Source: Euglena gracilis (Eukaryota > Euglenida > Euglenophyceae > Euglenales). From it: 64,000 nt of DNA. The notes under the pieces were generated by a model that was not told the DNA's origin, searched no databases, and saw only the letters and a list, made by a program, of their open reading frames with translations. The stretch spans positions 51,315,847 to 51,379,846 of the forward strand of contig CP154954.1 of assembly GCA_039621445.1 (NCBI GenBank), read 5' to 3'. Numbering within the stretch: position 1 is the first letter of the stretch; every line of letters begins with the position of its first letter. The translations under genes were made by a program, and so were the position numbers. Shown here piece after piece: positions 61,841 to 64,000 of this stretch.

Positions 61841-64000
61841 CTGCAAAAGAAGCAAGAATTTCCAGTGTCTGTTCACTTCAGTTGGTGATGGGTTTTATGG
61901 TCTTCATAAACAACTCTGGGGAAATGGACGATGCCAATTTGCATCTGAACCTGTTCCACCGCAGTTTTGACCCAAATCCATATCAGCACCATTTCAATTG
62001 TGCTTTTTGCTATGCAGTGGTTTTATTGTTCAAGTCCCATTCCCTGGTGCACCTAGCGTCTGAAATGGTTGCCCACGGCTGGCAAAAAATATTTGCCCCA
62101 ACCTGTCAAAATTTTTGCCCAGCGCCCTCAAAAAAAATTGCCCAAAGGTTTCAAAAATGTGCACTGCGCCCCAAAAAAATTTGCGCTTGTTCCGAAAAAA
62201 TTCGCACTCCGTGCTCAATGAAAAAGAGCCTTGCACTGGACAATGGAAAAAGCCACGCTGATTGAAATTTCAAAGTGCAACTGTGCAAAACACCCGATGC
62301 AAATGCAAAATTTTTCGGAACGGGGGCAAATATTTTTGGGATAAGGTGCAGTCGTTTTTGAGAAAGTGCAACCAAATTAGCGCCATGTGCAAACATTTTT
62401 GAGATAAAGTGCAAAAAAAAAATCGACCGGAAGTGCAAAAACGCGGTACAAAATCCGAAAAATTCGATCGTTGGGTGTAATTGTTTTCAACTGCAGTCAG
62501 TGTTCCCTTCATCTGCCTCACTTGCTTCGTGGGGGACACATGGCTGGCGTCACAGAAACCGGTTTATGTTGTTCAGCTGTGAATCGCAATCAGGGTAACC
62601 CCCTTGGGCACCCATGACCATGTCACGACCGCGACAAATAACTGGTTTACTGAAGTTTTTGTCTGAAGAACCCACCCCAACTTGGTGTTCTGTGATGCTT
62701 ACACTACCCATTTAGTTTGCGTTTTCCTTGTGTTCTTTGCTTTCAGTTTTTTCTTTTCCGTTTCCAAGTTAATGGTTGTTGAAAATATTTTCCTTGACCT
62801 TTGGAATTTGGTATTTTCACAATTCTATGCCGTTTTGGGCTGTTTGGGGGGGCTGTTTGAATCCATGCTCACAAAATGTCTCGGAAATGAAGCAAAACTG
62901 CAGGCCGCCTGGAAGTCAGGCCGCTGGCAAATGCACGCCTCTAACATCTGCTGGCTCATGGCACCATCAAGCAGGTGAAGAGCTCAGCACTGCGCAAAAC
63001 CTGGTGCTGGAGGTCCTACATTAGATATTTACCCCCCACCCCCCCCCCACACTTGACCAATGTGGGCTTGGCGCCGGGTGTGCCGCCCCAAACCCGCATT
63101 TTTTCACACCTTTCCAACTTTTCACAACTTTCTCAAAGGTTTAATTCTCATGGTTTTTGACAAAAAAATGCCATTAAAAATCCAAAAACTATTACAAGAG
63201 AGAAAATGTCAAAAAAAATTGACTGTGCCAAAATTTGGTACAATTTTTTGTACTATTTTTTCACCCCTCCTGAAAACCACTAGCACTTAAAGCCTCAAAA
63301 TTTTGATTTTTTTTCGAGAAAATGTTGAGTTTTCATGAAAATCGGAGCCCAGACAGACATTATCAAGGCCCACGGCCGCCAATGGGGGGTCCGGTGGCCT
63401 ACGGCCACCGCAGCGGGGGGGGGGGGGAGGGGGGGAAGTGCGCTTAAAAAAAGCGGAAAAATGCACAAAAAAAAGGTAAAATACATAAAAATGTGCATTT
63501 TGGAACTTTTGAAGAAAATGCACAAAAATTGCGCAAAGATGGAAAAAATGAATTCATCCCCCCCCCTCTGGTTCCCATGTTTGGTGGTCTGTATCTTTCT
63601 TGTGTGAACAAATACAGGATTTTTTTGTGATTTGTTTCTGGAAAACAAACTTTGCAAAAATTCAGCATTTAACCGCTTCTTGGCACTGTTTTGATCCTTC
63701 AAGGTGAGACCCAGATTGGGCCGAAATGCTTGAAATTGGGCAAGAAATTCCAAATTTGGCAGAGTCAACAAAAAAACACCTGGGAATGTGGGGTACCTGT
63801 CATTTCATCTTCGACCCCTCCGATGCTTCCTTTCTGTTTCCTTCCTTTCGTGTTTTTTCACACCTCCCCCAGCCACTCCCCATTTCGGGCTACATGTGCA
63901 GCCCAAACACCACCGTATCTGTGCAGTGCCTTCGACGCCACAGTGCCTTGGCCCGACACAGTTCTGGACATAAAGGCTGGTGGAATGAGACGAGGTCGCA
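61841..64000. other. Region upstream of the first amidase exon found
   Basis: Expected to hold the amidase 5' exon(s) and promoter, none of which I could identify. 62060-62460 is a word island (GTGCAAAA, TTTTTGCCC, GCACTGCGCC). 63360-63440 has the hairpin GGTGGCCTACGGCCACC beside a G run. Confidence 0.5.

Noticed and set aside
62850-62980. Possible 5' exon of the amidase (MLEACICQRPDFQAAC on the minus strand)
   Set aside because: Composition fits an N-terminal helix, but no donor in the right phase follows and there is no diagnostic motif.

Overview
This is nuclear DNA of a repeat-rich eukaryote. Coding sequence occurs only as short exons bounded by GT/GC...AG signals, and one gene has an animal-like fatty-acid amide hydrolase (FAAH) architecture. 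There are non-LTR retrotransposon ORFs, microsatellite blocks of up to about 1.2 kb, TIR elements with 8-bp target duplications and many long G/C runs. GC-rich exons in AT- and G-run-rich introns would suit a large-genome alga or protist (haptophyte or dinoflagellate type), but nothing seen here fixes the taxon. No complete intronless cellular gene is visible, and no rRNA gene or CRISPR array was seen.

Layout, all recognised coding sequence on the minus strand. (1) 1-5.0 kb: a LINE with a full ORF1 (4955-2577) overlapping by 8 bp an ORF2 (from 2584) that carries an APE-type endonuclease. ORF2 is cut near 1020, where it runs into the ORF1 of a second, diverged LINE that leaves the window. No reverse transcriptase is present. 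(2) 5.0-6.2 kb: a very long GT/GC microsatellite. (3) 6.4-31.4 kb: at least 15 phase-compatible exons (25932 to 6359, 532 codons) plus one or two probable upstream exons of a coiled-coil protein. Regions 1 and 2 lie in or beyond its 3' part. (4) 36.3-61.8 kb: 13 exons of a FAAH-type amidase (about 511 residues recovered, catalytic Lys-Ser-Ser split over three exons, own stop codon). The first exon(s), and probably one exon of about 30 codons near the 3' end, were not located. (5) 61.8-64 kb: no gene recognised.

The introns and spacers are packed with repeats. Ten elements have 8-bp target duplications (four perfect, six imperfect) and terminal inverted repeats of the type CAGGC/CAGGG...CTTAAGG, which is typical of hAT-like MITEs. 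They fall into three interior types: A, B, and G-run islands often carrying a GGCGC-TTC-GCGCC hairpin. A separate group of large palindromes (15.5-17.0 kb) has GGCAGC ends, sits in TA/TG microsatellite and has telomere-like CCCTAA/TTAGGG arms. Two clusters of TGCGCA dyads lie at 27.4-31.0 and 39.0-40.7 kb. The most unusual global pattern is a set of islands that each iterate their own private short word along G-runs.

The two cellular genes are same-strand neighbours, about 4 kb from the amidase stop to the first candidate coiled-coil exon, and show no evident functional link. All exon calls come from reading conserved motifs, splice signals and phase by eye; no alignment or transcript data were used.
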